From contig JBEEOW010000046.1 of the NCBI GenBank assembly GCA_041191405.1, positions 1 through 22,032 on the forward strand: a DNA stretch of 22,032 bases. The letters run 5' to 3'. A program made the translations under genes and the position numbers. The notes under the pieces are model-generated. The model saw only the letters and a list, made by a program, of their open reading frames with translations, did not search any database and was not told where the DNA came from. The DNA is from JBEEOW01 sp041191405 (lineage in GTDB: Bacteria > Bacteroidota > Bacteroidia > Cytophagales > UBA9547). This document shows, piece after piece, positions 6,958 through 13,808 of the stretch (position 1 is the first letter of the stretch; every line of letters begins with the position of its first letter).

Positions 6958-7329
6958 ATGTTTAGTGAAAAATTAGAAGATTGGGTCATTTGGCAGAAGG
7001 CTATTTACCTTTTAAGACAGTTTTACAAAATTACAAAGGATGATGAATATGTTTTTTTAAATAATCAAATCAACGATGCTTATATATCTATTAATAATAA
7101 TATAGTAGATGGATTTGAAAGTGAAAATTATAATGAGTGTATTTATTTTTTATCTGTTGCAAAAACAACAAGTGAAGAATTAATCTCTAAGAAAGTGTTG
7201 GCAACAGAATTGTTGAAATGCAATAAAGATGAGGCTGCTATATTATTACAATTGACTGCCGAGCTTATAGAACTCATAACCGATACTATTGAATTGATAA
7301 GTGAACAAGTATTGAGTATTGAGTATTGA
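6958..7329 (+). CDS. Four-helix-bundle protein, S23/23S-rRNA-intervening-sequence family (A)
   Basis: 123 residues from the ATG at 6958; an in-frame ATG at 6949 would add three. I chose 6958 because the paralogue at 15428 starts with the same MF-x-x-KLEDWVxWQKAI. The protein is all-helical, with family hallmarks KLEDWVIWQKA near the start, ISINNNIVDGFES and FLSVAKTTSEEL in the middle. Proteins of this family occur singly or near repeats in many Bacteroidota, and a relative (Avd) serves diversity-generating retroelements, but the role of the stand-alone copies is unknown. The gene is framed by two heptamer arrays. Its last codons (GTA TTG AGT ATT GAG TAT TGA) are made of array units, so the C terminus seems replaced or cut by the repeat. 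Confidence 0.85.
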   Translation: MFSEKLEDWVIWQKAIYLLRQFYKITKDDEYVFLNNQINDAYISINNNIVDGFESENYNECIYFLSVAKTTSEELISKKVLATELLKCNKDEAAILLQLTAELIELITDTIELISEQVLSIEY

Positions 7330-7522
7330 GTACTGAGTACTGAGTATTAAGTACTGAGTACAGAGTACGGAGAATTAAGTATTAAGTATTAAGTATTAAG
7401 TATTAAGTATTGAGAATTAAGTATTGAGAATTAAGTATTAAGTATTAAGTATTAAGTATTGAGAATTAAGTATTAAGCTTTCTGTACTCTGTACTCCGTA
7501 CTGTACCCTGTACTCCGTACTC
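7309..7522. repeat. Heptamer tandem array 2 (inverted arms)
   Basis: Left arm of TATTGAG, TATTAAG and GAATTAAG units, spacer AAGCTTTCTGTACTCTG, short right arm of TACTCTG/TACTCCG-type units ending at GTACTCT. It begins inside the last codons of the four-helix-bundle gene and supplies its TGA stop. The unit length of 7 and absence of unique spacers exclude CRISPR. Confidence 0.9.
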
Positions 7523-7542
7523 TAATTATTTTTAAAAAAAGC

Positions 7543-7571
7543 TGTTACTTTTTTAATCTTTACTTGTCTAG
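7543..7571 (+). promoter_or_regulatory. ECF-sigma-like promoter, site 4 (gene 7607)
   Basis: TGTTACTTTTTT at 7543-7554 and GTCTAG at 7566-7571, spacing 17. The GTC ends 38 bases before the ATG at 7607. Confidence 0.75.
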
Positions 7572-7606
7572 TGATTATAATAAATATAAATCATTAAATT
7601 AAGATT

Positions 7607-8263
7607 ATGAAAAACATCATTACAAGCAATGTATCAAGTTCAAGTAATACTTTGTGTAAGAATGAAAACAAGAGTAGATTTGGTTTGCTTTTAAAAGGAC
7701 TTACCTTGTTTTTATTGCTATCATCTTCAGATATATTTGCGCAGCAATTAGATCAAGCAACGTGTTTTGCAACCTCAGTATGGAAACAAGGTACCTATAA
7801 ACAAGGTACAAAAAGAAAAGTTAAAGTAGGTGGTATATACAAAGTGTATAAAGTTGTTTACTCTTCTACCGCTGCTCCTCTAACTGATAGCCGTAATCGT
7901 TGTGAAAGCTCATCGGGAACATGTACAAGACAATGGCAATTTGTTGGCAATTGTTACAGTAACATGAGAATTTCAAAATATGATGATACTGACAATGATG
8001 TAGTAGATGAATTAGAAATAATTGATAATGCAGTGTATCCTAATCCGTTTACATCAACTTTAAATGTAAGTGCTACTGTAAACTCTTCAACAGTAGAAGT
8101 GGCAATATATAATTTGACTGGAGAGAAAATGTTATCTAAAACCTTGGTTTCTGATAACTATAAAATTAATACAAACTTTGATACAGCATCTTTAGTGCAA
8201 GGTATTTACCTAGTAAAAATTATTGATGGCAATGATGTATTGATATATAAAGTTTGTAAATAA
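7607..8263 (+). CDS. Small secreted protein with T9SS type A sorting domain
   Basis: 218 residues. The signal peptide has an unusually long n-region; the hydrophobic core is LLLKGLTLFLLLSSSDIFAQ, ending near residue 46. No later Met gives a better start. Residues ~50-120 form a small Cys-containing domain (SVWKQGTYKQGTKRKVKVGG, then RQWQFVGNCYS) whose W, G and Y pattern recalls chitin-binding type 3 modules; this is a weak similarity. The C terminus from residue ~143 (VYPNPFTSTLNVS to VLIYKVCK) is a T9SS type A sorting domain. The protein is probably displayed on or released from the surface, possibly as a carbohydrate-binding protein. It has its own surface-regulon promoter and a terminator at 8377, so it is a single-gene unit. 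Confidence 0.85.
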   Translation: MKNIITSNVSSSSNTLCKNENKSRFGLLLKGLTLFLLLSSSDIFAQQLDQATCFATSVWKQGTYKQGTKRKVKVGGIYKVYKVVYSSTAAPLTDSRNRCESSSGTCTRQWQFVGNCYSNMRISKYDDTDNDVVDELEIIDNAVYPNPFTSTLNVSATVNSSTVEVAIYNLTGEKMLSKTLVSDNYKINTNFDTASLVQGIYLVKIIDGNDVLIYKVCK

Positions 8264-8376
8264 TATTTTCAAACCACTTTGTCAGATTTATTTCAATTTT
8301 TCAACATTGTTAAATTAAGTAATTTGTAAAAGTGATATATGTAAGAATATAGGTATTTTTTTTCATAGGTTGTTTG

Positions 8377-8413
8377 TCAAAAGGGCTCTCGTTTGGGAGT
8401 CCTTTTGATTTTT
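8377..8413 (+). terminator. Terminator of gene 7607-8263
   Basis: TCAAAAGG (8377-8384) pairs with CCTTTTGA (8401-8408). The inner stem CTCTC/GGGAG has loop GTTT and a G-T wobble joins the two parts; TTTTT follows. Identical hairpins occur at 8824 and 11621. Confidence 0.85.
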
Positions 8414-8491
8414 ATATTTTTTTATTAAAACGGTAGTGTTACCTTAATAACTAAGTTAAAATACTAGTTTTTATAAATATTAACAATAATA

Positions 8492-8521
8492 TGTTACCTT
8501 TTATAGGTTCAATTGTCTTAG
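8492..8521 (+). promoter_or_regulatory. ECF-sigma-like promoter, site 5 (orphan)
   Basis: TGTTACCTTTT begins at 8492 and GTCTTAG lies at 8515-8521, spacing 17. The next gene starts more than 500 bases away, beyond a terminator. It is either a leftover of a lost gene copy or drives a short repeat-containing RNA ending near 8860. Confidence 0.6.
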
Positions 8522-8540
8522 TGTAGAATCTCAATTATTG

Positions 8541-8644
8541 TCAGAATCAGAATTTACAGAATAAAAGAATTATCAGCATTTTATGTTTGAAAGAGAATGT
8601 TATTATTATGCAAATTATGTAAATTCTCAAAATTCTGATTCTGA
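8541..8644 (+). repeat. Inverted-repeat (MITE-like) element, copy 3
   Basis: Left end TCAGAATCAGAATTT, right end AAATTCTGATTCTGA, about 104 bp. Its right end overlaps the left end of the next copy. Together they form a perfect palindrome at 8630-8654 centred on one T. Confidence 0.7.
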
Positions 8645-8715
8645 ATCAGAATTTACAGAATAAAATAATTGTCAGAATTTAATGTTTGAAAGAGAATGTT
8701 ATTACTATGAAATTA
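8640..8715 (+). repeat. Inverted-repeat element, left half only, copy 4
   Basis: It begins TCTGAATCAGAATTT and passes into the CCATGGG block after TATGAAATTA, exactly as in copies 1 and 5. Confidence 0.7.
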
Positions 8716-8820
8716 CAATTAGTTCCATCGGGACGATGATATCATAGCCATGGGTTTCAACCTATGGTATAAGTAAATATGACAATGTGGAGATAATATA
8801 GGTTTTTTTTCATAGGTTGT
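8716..8820 (+). repeat. CCATGGG-hairpin block, copy 2
   Basis: At 8748-8767 the stem reads CCATGGGTT/AACCTATGG, with one C-to-T change from the other copies (a G-T pair in RNA). Flanks ATCGGGACGATGATATCATA and ATGACAATG are as in copies 1 and 3. Confidence 0.65.
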
Positions 8821-8823
8821 TTG

Positions 8824-8860
8824 TCAAAAGGGCTCTCGTTTGGGAGTCCTTTTGATTTTT
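8824..8860 (+). terminator. Terminator copy 2
   Basis: Same hairpin as at 8377: TCAAAAGG (8824-8831) pairs with CCTTTTGA (8848-8855), then five T. It isolates the gene at 9044 from upstream transcription. Confidence 0.8.
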
Positions 8861-8959
8861 ATACTTTCTTCCAGTGGCTTTTATACTTTTTATTAAAACT
8901 GTAGTGTTGCCTTAAAAACTAAGTTAAAATACTAGTTTTTAAAAATATTAACAATAACA

Positions 8960-8989
8960 TGTTACTTTTTATAGGTTCAATTGTCTTGG
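8960..8989 (+). promoter_or_regulatory. ECF-sigma-like promoter, site 6 (gene 9044)
   Basis: TGTTACTTTTT at 8960-8970 and GTCTTGG at 8983-8989, spacing 17, about 58 bases before the ATG at 9044. The sequence is identical to site 7. Confidence 0.75.
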
Positions 8990-9043
8990 TGTTGATTCTC
9001 AATTATAAATCAACTAAATAAATAGTAATTACAATAACCATCC

Positions 9044-11194
9044 ATGAAAAAACAATTACTCACGATAGTAGCTCTATGTTTTAGCTACTTTGCTAATGCT
9101 CAAGTAGGGATTGGTACTACCACGCCCACAGAGGCATTAGATGTAGAAACCAGCAATGCTACTAAAACGGCCATCGATATTAACAATACTTCTACTGGTG
9201 ACCCTAAAATTAATTTTCAATTAAACAGTACAACTAATTTCTCTATTGGTATTGATAACTCCGATGCCGATAAATTGAAAATAGGTACTTCTGCACCCGA
9301 AACCAATACAAGGCTAACTATTGATAATACAGGTAATGTTGGTGTGGGTACTACTTCGCCTGTAAGTACTTTAGATATTCAAGGGAGTATGGGCTATAAG
9401 GTAACTAGTATTACTGCAGCTACTACTCTAAATGCCTCCCATAATGTGTTGTTGTGCAACAATGGTCCATATACTGTAACACTGCCTGCTGCTGCTGCAA
9501 ATACCAATAGAGTGTACCGAATAAAAAATGTGGATCCACAAGGTGATATAATTACCATTAACGCTAATGCTAGCGAAACCATAGAGGGTGTATTAACCTA
9601 TGCTTTGCAGCCTTACAAATATGCTATAACCATTATAAGCGATGGTGCCAATTGGCATATCATTGATGATTTAGATTCGCCAGTGGGTTATATTTCTTCA
9701 ATTTCTTGTGGCTCTGCAACCAATGATGGCTTACTAATTTCGGGAATTGCTGCAAGTGGAGTAAGTAGTGTAATTCCTTATACCAATGGCAATGCTGGGC
9801 CACATAACGGGCAAGTGGTTTCCTCTACAGGCGTAACCGGTTTAACAGCTACATTAGCTGCAGGTACTTTTGTTGCAGGAAATGGTAATTTAACCTTCAC
9901 TATTTCAGGTACACCAGCAAGTAGTGGTACAGCCACATTTGCTTTAAACATAGGCGGACAAACATGTAATTTAACACGTACAGTTGGGGCGGCTTCTTCG
10001 GGAGGTACGGCTGTGGTTTCAACTTGGACCAGCACCATTGGTTGTGCTGTAGGCGCAGGCACCAACAACTCCCCAGCAGGCGTAAGAAGAGCTGGCGTAA
10101 ACCAAACTTTGGTGGATGGAATAGTAGCACCAGCAACTGCTTCAATTACTTTAGTAGCAAACGTAACCACTACAGGTACCTATAATATAACTACCAATTC
10201 TTTAAATGGTGTTACCTTTTCGGCAAGTGGTACTTTTGGAGCCACAGGCAACCAAACGGTAACTTTAACACCAAGTGGTACTCCAACTAGTGCAGGAAAT
10301 TATAAATGGGTAACCACCTTAACGCCAAGTATAGAAGTATATGGCTCGGTACTAACCGCTAATGCGCCTTTAGGAAGTAGTTATACTTCACATCGAAATG
10401 GTATTATTAATGGTGTGCATGTGGGAACAACCTATTTAAGCGCAACCCAAACCACGGGCGAAACTTTTAACAACAACGGCGATTGTGATACAAAACCCAT
10501 TTCTGCACAAGGGTGTGGTGGAGTTAGCAGTGTAACAGCTGCAAGTGGTAGGGCGCATCTTACGGTAAACATAAACGGCCAATGTTGGTTGAAAACCAAT
10601 TTAATAACAGTGCCTTCGGTTTTCTCTACATACACCACTGGTTCATGGACAAATACCAGCCCAGGAGACCAAGGTTATTGGGGTTATTATAATACATCCA
10701 CCTCAAGTGGTTCCGCTGGTTGGCAATCAAGCGAACCAGCCACAAATGAAGGTTTACTCTACCAATGGTGTGGAGCTATGAACGCTACCATTAGTGAGCG
10801 TAGCCGTGGTATTTGCCCAGAAGGTTTTCATGTGCCTAGCGATTGTGAATGGATGTACTTAGAGCACGGGCAGGGTATGAGTATTGCAAATCAAATTGCA
10901 ACTGGTTTGAGAGCTAATACTAATAATAACCAAGGCACTCCAGGTTATAAATTGCGTAGTGATGGCACAGCATTTACAAATGCCAGTGGCTTCTCGGGGA
11001 TGTTGTCTGGCTGGCGTGGACCTGATGGCTCTTATTCATATCGCAATTCCGAAGGATCTTTCTGGACATCAACGATTTTAAGTACTACTTCTGCTTATTG
11101 TAGAGACTTATGGGATGATTACATGGGCGTGTACAGAGTGAATACAAATACTGAAAAATCTCATGGTTTATCTGTTCGCTGCCTCAAGGACTAG
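9044..11194 (+). CDS. Large secreted FISUMP-domain protein
   Basis: 716 residues. Signal peptide 1-20 (SYFANAQ). Residues 21-~215 are a head with two VGxGTTxP motifs (VGIGTTTPTEALDV and VGVGTTSPVSTLDI), a pattern seen in tail-fibre-like and other surface proteins of this phylum. Residues ~216-316 are one beta-sandwich repeat (ISSISCGSATNDGLL to CNLTRTV). Residues ~320-490 are further Thr/Gly-rich beta structure, unique among the three paralogues. The FISUMP domain fills ~494-716: NINGQCWLKTNL, EGLLYQWCGAMN, GICPEGFHVPSDCEWMYLE, FSGMLSGWRG, SFWTSTI and the end GLSVRCLKD. No T9SS sorting domain is seen. Probably a surface-exposed binding protein. It is monocistronic, with its own promoter and no close neighbour. 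Its C terminus lacks the strong C-ending codon bias of the 3422 gene. Confidence 0.9.
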   Translation: MKKQLLTIVALCFSYFANAQVGIGTTTPTEALDVETSNATKTAIDINNTSTGDPKINFQLNSTTNFSIGIDNSDADKLKIGTSAPETNTRLTIDNTGNVGVGTTSPVSTLDIQGSMGYKVTSITAATTLNASHNVLLCNNGPYTVTLPAAAANTNRVYRIKNVDPQGDIITINANASETIEGVLTYALQPYKYAITIISDGANWHIIDDLDSPVGYISSISCGSATNDGLLISGIAASGVSSVIPYTNGNAGPHNGQVVSSTGVTGLTATLAAGTFVAGNGNLTFTISGTPASSGTATFALNIGGQTCNLTRTVGAASSGGTAVVSTWTSTIGCAVGAGTNNSPAGVRRAGVNQTLVDGIVAPATASITLVANVTTTGTYNITTNSLNGVTFSASGTFGATGNQTVTLTPSGTPTSAGNYKWVTTLTPSIEVYGSVLTANAPLGSSYTSHRNGIINGVHVGTTYLSATQTTGETFNNNGDCDTKPISAQGCGGVSSVTAASGRAHLTVNINGQCWLKTNLITVPSVFSTYTTGSWTNTSPGDQGYWGYYNTSTSSGSAGWQSSEPATNEGLLYQWCGAMNATISERSRGICPEGFHVPSDCEWMYLEHGQGMSIANQIATGLRANTNNNQGTPGYKLRSDGTAFTNASGFSGMLSGWRGPDGSYSYRNSEGSFWTSTILSTTSAYCRDLWDDYMGVYRVNTNTEKSHGLSVRCLKD

Positions 11195-11213
11195 CCCTGA
11201 GTTTGTCGATTGG
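11195..11213 (+). repeat. REP-like element (CCCTGAGTTTGTCGATTGG), copy 2
   Basis: It begins on the base after the TAG stop. It is a degenerate form of the element after the two other FISUMP genes; the stem is partly lost. Confidence 0.5.
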
Positions 11214-11249
11214 TTTATTTAATACCAATTATATTTATAAAATATACCA

Positions 11250-11363
11250 GCGGAAACTTACACTTCGGCTCCGCTCAGTGACCGTTTCCGAGTATTAGTT
11301 ACTCGAAAAATAGCGTTTACGGTGGTTGAGCGGAGTCGAAACCTTAGTAAATGCTATTTTTCG
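11250..11363. repeat. Nested inverted repeats downstream of gene 9044
   Basis: The arm CGAAAAATAGCGTTTAC (11304-11320) pairs with GTAAATGCTATTTTTCG (11347-11363), 17 bp with one G-T. TTCGGCTCCGCTCA (near 11264) and TGAGCGGAGTCGAA (near 11327) are inverse copies with one mismatch, and CGGAAAC/GTTTCCG forms a third stem. Alternative folds are mutually exclusive. There is no T tract, so it is REP-like rather than a classic terminator. Confidence 0.65.
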
Positions 11364-11434
11364 CTGAATGAATAATTGGACTGTATTAAAATTGTACTTG
11401 GTATAATAATTGATTTATTCGTAGGGTAATATTG

Positions 11435-11510
11435 TCAGAATCAGAATTTACAGAATAAAATAATTGTCAGAATTTAATGTTTGAAAGAGAATGTTATTAC
11501 TATGAAATTA
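11435..11510 (+). repeat. Inverted-repeat element, left half only, copy 5
   Basis: It is preceded by GTAGGGTAATATTG, begins TCAGAATCAGAATTT and joins the CCATGGG block after TATGAAATTA, as in copies 1 and 4. Confidence 0.7.
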
Positions 11511-11620
11511 CAATTAGTTCCATCGGGACGATGATATCATAGCCATGGGTTTTAACCCATGGTATTAGTAAATATGACAATGAAGAGATAATATAGGTAT
11601 TTTTTTTCATAGTTTGTTTG
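11511..11620 (+). repeat. CCATGGG-hairpin block, copy 3
   Basis: Hairpin CCATGGGTT/AACCCATGG at 11543-11562 with a TT loop; flanks as in copies 1 and 2. It leads directly into the terminator at 11621. Confidence 0.7.
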
Positions 11621-11657
11621 TCAAAAGGGCTCTCGTTTGGGAGTCCTTTTGATTTTT
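11621..11657 (+). terminator. Terminator copy 3
   Basis: Same hairpin as at 8377 and 8824: TCAAAAGG (11621-11628) pairs with CCTTTTGA (11645-11652), then five T. It may serve the gene at 9044, 426 bases upstream. Confidence 0.8.
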
Positions 11658-11735
11658 ATACTTTTTATTAAAACTGTAGTGTTGCCTTAAAAACTAAGTT
11701 AAAATACTAATTTTTTAAAAATATTAACAATAACA

Positions 11736-11765
11736 TGTTACTTTTTATAGGTTCAATTGTCTTGG
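11736..11765 (+). promoter_or_regulatory. ECF-sigma-like promoter, site 7 (gene 11820)
   Basis: TGTTACTTTTT at 11736-11746 and GTCTTGG at 11759-11765, spacing 17. The motif and leader are identical to site 6. Confidence 0.75.
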
Positions 11766-11819
11766 TGTTGATTCTCAATTATAAATCAACTAAATAAATA
11801 GTAATTACAATAACCATCC

Positions 11820-13409
11820 ATGAAAAAACAATTACTCACGATAGTAGCTCTATGTTTTAGCTACTTTGCTACGGCACAAGTAGGCGTAGGCACTACCACA
11901 CCTCACGCCTCGGCGGTATTAGATGTAACAAGTACCACCCAAGGTTTTTTACCACCTCGAATGACACAAGCCCAAAGAGATGCCATAGCCAGCCCAGCGG
12001 CAGGACTTATCATTTGGTGTACCAATTGTGGTGCTTCTGGTGAATTACAAATTTACAATAGTACCATTTGGAGCAATTTATCATTGGGTGGTTCACAAGT
12101 TGGTACTATTTCTTCCATAACCTGTGGTTCGGCTACCAATAATGGTACTTTAGTTTCTGGAATTGTGGCGAGTAGTGTAAGTAGTGAGATTCCTTATTCT
12201 GGAGGAAATAGTGGTACGCATGACGGACAAACGGTAACCTCTACAGGAGTAACAGGTTTAACAGCCACTTTATCAGGGGGTGTTTTTGCAAGTTCGGGTA
12301 ATTTAACCTATACCATCACAGGAACTCCTGCAAGTAGTGGTACCGCTACTTTTGCTTTAAACATAGGCGGACAATCCTGTAATTTAACACGAACTGTTAA
12401 TGCTGGATTAATTTCTACAATAACCTGCGGTTCGGCAACTAACAATGGAACCTTAACATCAGGCACAGCTGCAAGTGGAGTAAACAGTGTAGTTCCTTAC
12501 ACTGGTGGGAATGCAGGTTCGCATAATGGACAAACCGTAACTTCAACAGGCATTACAGGTTTAACAGCCACTTTAAGTGCAGGTACTTTTGCGAGTGGAA
12601 GTGGTAGTGTAACGTATACTATCACAGGTACACCATCTGGTGCAGGTACAGCTACTTTTGCTTTAAACATTGGTGGGCAAACTTGTAGTTTAACGAGAAC
12701 AGTAAATGCTCCTAGTATTCCTGGTAATGTCACCTGTACAGGAGCAACTATTTCAGCTACATCATGTGCCAGTGTTTCAGGCGCAACCATCAATGATGTT
12801 GGAGCAACAACTTTAGGTACAGAGTATAATTGGACAGGTGCTACCACCAGTGGTATGGCAAATACCTCTACCACGCAAGCTTTGGTAGAAATTGGCGGAC
12901 AATGTTGGATGCGTTACAATATGGATGTTACACCAAGCACTGGTTTGAATTGGTATTTTAATGGCGGTCCTTATATTAATGAAGGTCGTTTATATAATTG
13001 GTACGCAGCAATGAATGGTGCTACAACAGAGCGTGCGCAAGGTATTTGCCCAACTGGTTGGCATATACCTAGTAATTGTGAGTGGATGTATTTAGAAAAT
13101 ACACTAGGGATGACTACTGCTGATCAGCAATTTACTGGTTCTGGTTATCGAAATTCTGGAGATGTGGGTTACGATTTATCTTCGGCTGTGTCTGGCGGTA
13201 CAAATAATTCTGGTTTCTCTGGGCTTTTAGGAGGCTACAGAAATGAAAATGGTACGTGGTATCGAACGTTAACAGGCCATTGGTGGTTATCTTCTGCTTC
13301 AGGTACTAATGCACTTCGCACTAAGCTGGAAACAGGTATCCGTGGTGTGGATAAAAATTATAACGAAAAGGGGGAATACGGTTTTTCAGTTCGTTGCCTC
13401 AAGGACTAG
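11820..13409 (+). CDS. Secreted FISUMP-domain protein with two beta-sandwich repeats
   Basis: 529 residues. Signal peptide 1-20, coded by DNA identical to that of the 9044 gene. Residues 21-~92 are the head domain of the 3422 protein (VGVGTTTPHASAVLDV, GFLPPRMTQAQRDAI, WCTNCGASGE). Residues ~96-195 and ~198-300 are two copies of the beta-sandwich repeat (SSITCGSATNNGTLVSG and STITCGSATNNGTLTSG). A linker is followed by the FISUMP domain at ~351-529: IGGQCWMRYNMD, EGRLYNWYAAMNG, GICPTGWHIPSNCEWMYLE, FSGLLGGYRNENG, HWWLSS, YGFSVRCLKD. No T9SS sorting domain is seen. A mosaic origin is evident: leader and signal peptide as in 9044, body start as in 3422. The likely role is a surface binding protein; the ligand is unknown. 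Confidence 0.9.
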   Translation: MKKQLLTIVALCFSYFATAQVGVGTTTPHASAVLDVTSTTQGFLPPRMTQAQRDAIASPAAGLIIWCTNCGASGELQIYNSTIWSNLSLGGSQVGTISSITCGSATNNGTLVSGIVASSVSSEIPYSGGNSGTHDGQTVTSTGVTGLTATLSGGVFASSGNLTYTITGTPASSGTATFALNIGGQSCNLTRTVNAGLISTITCGSATNNGTLTSGTAASGVNSVVPYTGGNAGSHNGQTVTSTGITGLTATLSAGTFASGSGSVTYTITGTPSGAGTATFALNIGGQTCSLTRTVNAPSIPGNVTCTGATISATSCASVSGATINDVGATTLGTEYNWTGATTSGMANTSTTQALVEIGGQCWMRYNMDVTPSTGLNWYFNGGPYINEGRLYNWYAAMNGATTERAQGICPTGWHIPSNCEWMYLENTLGMTTADQQFTGSGYRNSGDVGYDLSSAVSGGTNNSGFSGLLGGYRNENGTWYRTLTGHWWLSSASGTNALRTKLETGIRGVDKNYNEKGEYGFSVRCLKD

Positions 13410-13428
13410 CCCTGAGCTTGTCGAAGGG
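13410..13428 (+). repeat. REP-like element (CCCTGAGCTTGTCGAAGGG), copy 3
   Basis: It starts on the first base after the TAG stop, with stem CCC(T)/(A)GGG as in copy 1. All three FISUMP genes therefore end at such an element. Confidence 0.6.
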
Positions 13429-13462
13429 GTTATTTATTTGATTTATCCGTAGGGTAATATTG

Positions 13463-13569
13463 TCAGAATCAGAATTTACAGAATAAAAGAATTATCAGTA
13501 TTTTATGTTTGAAAGAGAATATTATTATTATTCTGTAAATTATGTAAATGCTCAAAATTCTGATTCAGA
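13463..13569 (+). repeat. Inverted-repeat (MITE-like) element, complete copy 6
   Basis: Left end TCAGAATCAGAATTT, right end AAATTCTGATTCAGA, 107 bp. An internal pair ATTTACAGAATAA/TTATTCTGTAAAT adds a second stem, so most of the element can fold on itself. Confidence 0.75.
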
Positions 13570-13678
13570 ATAAGAAATTACAGAATAAAAGAATTATCAT
13601 AATTTTATGTTTGAAAGAAAATGTTATTATTCTGTAAATTATGTAAATGCTTAAAATTCTGATTCAGATAAAATATGT
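13564..13678 (+). repeat. Inverted-repeat (MITE-like) element, copy 7 (tandem)
   Basis: It begins within the right end of copy 6 (TTCAGAATAAGAAATTACAG) and ends AAATTCTGATTCAGA at 13678. The left end has diverged. The downstream TAAAATATGTAC is the same as after copy 2. Confidence 0.7.
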
Positions 13679-13740
13679 ACCCTTAGTCGCTCGGCTCCAG
13701 CCGAGTGACGCTTATGAAAAAGGCATCTTGCCGCTTTTAT
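13679..13740 (+). repeat. CTAGGC-hairpin block, copy 4 (compensated stem)
   Basis: The stem reads CTCGGC (13690-13695), loop TCCA, GCCGAG (13700-13705), where copy 3 has CTAGGC/GCCTAG. The A-T pair is exchanged for C-G on both sides. GTC/GAC extends the stem. It is followed by GCTTATGAAAAAGGCATCTT. Confidence 0.7.
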
Positions 13741-13808
13741 TTGCCGTGACAGGTGTTAAATCTTTCACATTTAATTGCTAAATAAAGAATACTAGCAAAA
13801 AATAATAT

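Larger units (their letters stand above)
8349..8534 (+). repeat. Leader/promoter module, orphan copy
   Basis: It runs from ATATAGGTATTTTTTTTC through the terminator, TTAAAATACTAGTTTTTA and promoter site 5 to TCTCAATTAT. It matches the modules before the genes at 9044 and 11820. In those copies TCTCAATTAT continues as AAATCAAC and leads to a gene; here an inverted-repeat element follows at once and there is no gene. Confidence 0.75.
8264..9043. other. Intergenic region: terminators, orphan promoter, repeat elements, promoter of 9044
   Basis: No gene. In order: the terminator of 7607-8263 inside a leader copy, an orphan promoter (site 5), a complete inverted-repeat element, a half element joined to it head to tail, a CCATGGG block, a second copy of the terminator, and the leader and promoter (site 6) of the gene at 9044. 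Confidence 0.75.
8643..9095 (+). repeat. Long direct repeat: upstream cassette and signal-peptide codons, copy A
   Basis: It is nearly identical to 11438-11871. The repeat covers the half element, CCATGGG block, terminator, promoter and the first 52 bases of the coding sequence. The main difference is an extra stretch around 8869-8890 (CTTCCAGTGGCTTTTATA) in this copy. Identity stops exactly after the signal-peptide core. Confidence 0.9.
11195..11819. other. Intergenic region between the two large FISUMP genes
   Basis: No gene. It contains the degenerate REP-like element, nested inverted repeats at about 11250-11363, and the repeat cassette (half element, CCATGGG block, terminator, promoter) nearly identical to that before 9044. 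Confidence 0.75.
11438..11871 (+). repeat. Long direct repeat: upstream cassette and signal-peptide codons, copy B
   Basis: Near-identical partner of 8643-9095, including promoter, leader and the first 52 bases of the gene at 11820. After that point the gene instead follows the wording of the gene at 3422. Confidence 0.9.

Noticed and set aside
6681..7522. Possible CRISPR array
   Set aside because: Units are 7 bases with no unique spacers and no cas genes nearby; it is a simple tandem repeat.
9778..10170. 130-codon minus-strand frame in a FISUMP gene, and similar frames at 12497-12874 and 17683-18134
   Set aside because: They are shadows produced by Thr/Gly/Ser-rich coding on the other strand; hydrophobic VP-rich or HHL-rich translations are typical artefacts.
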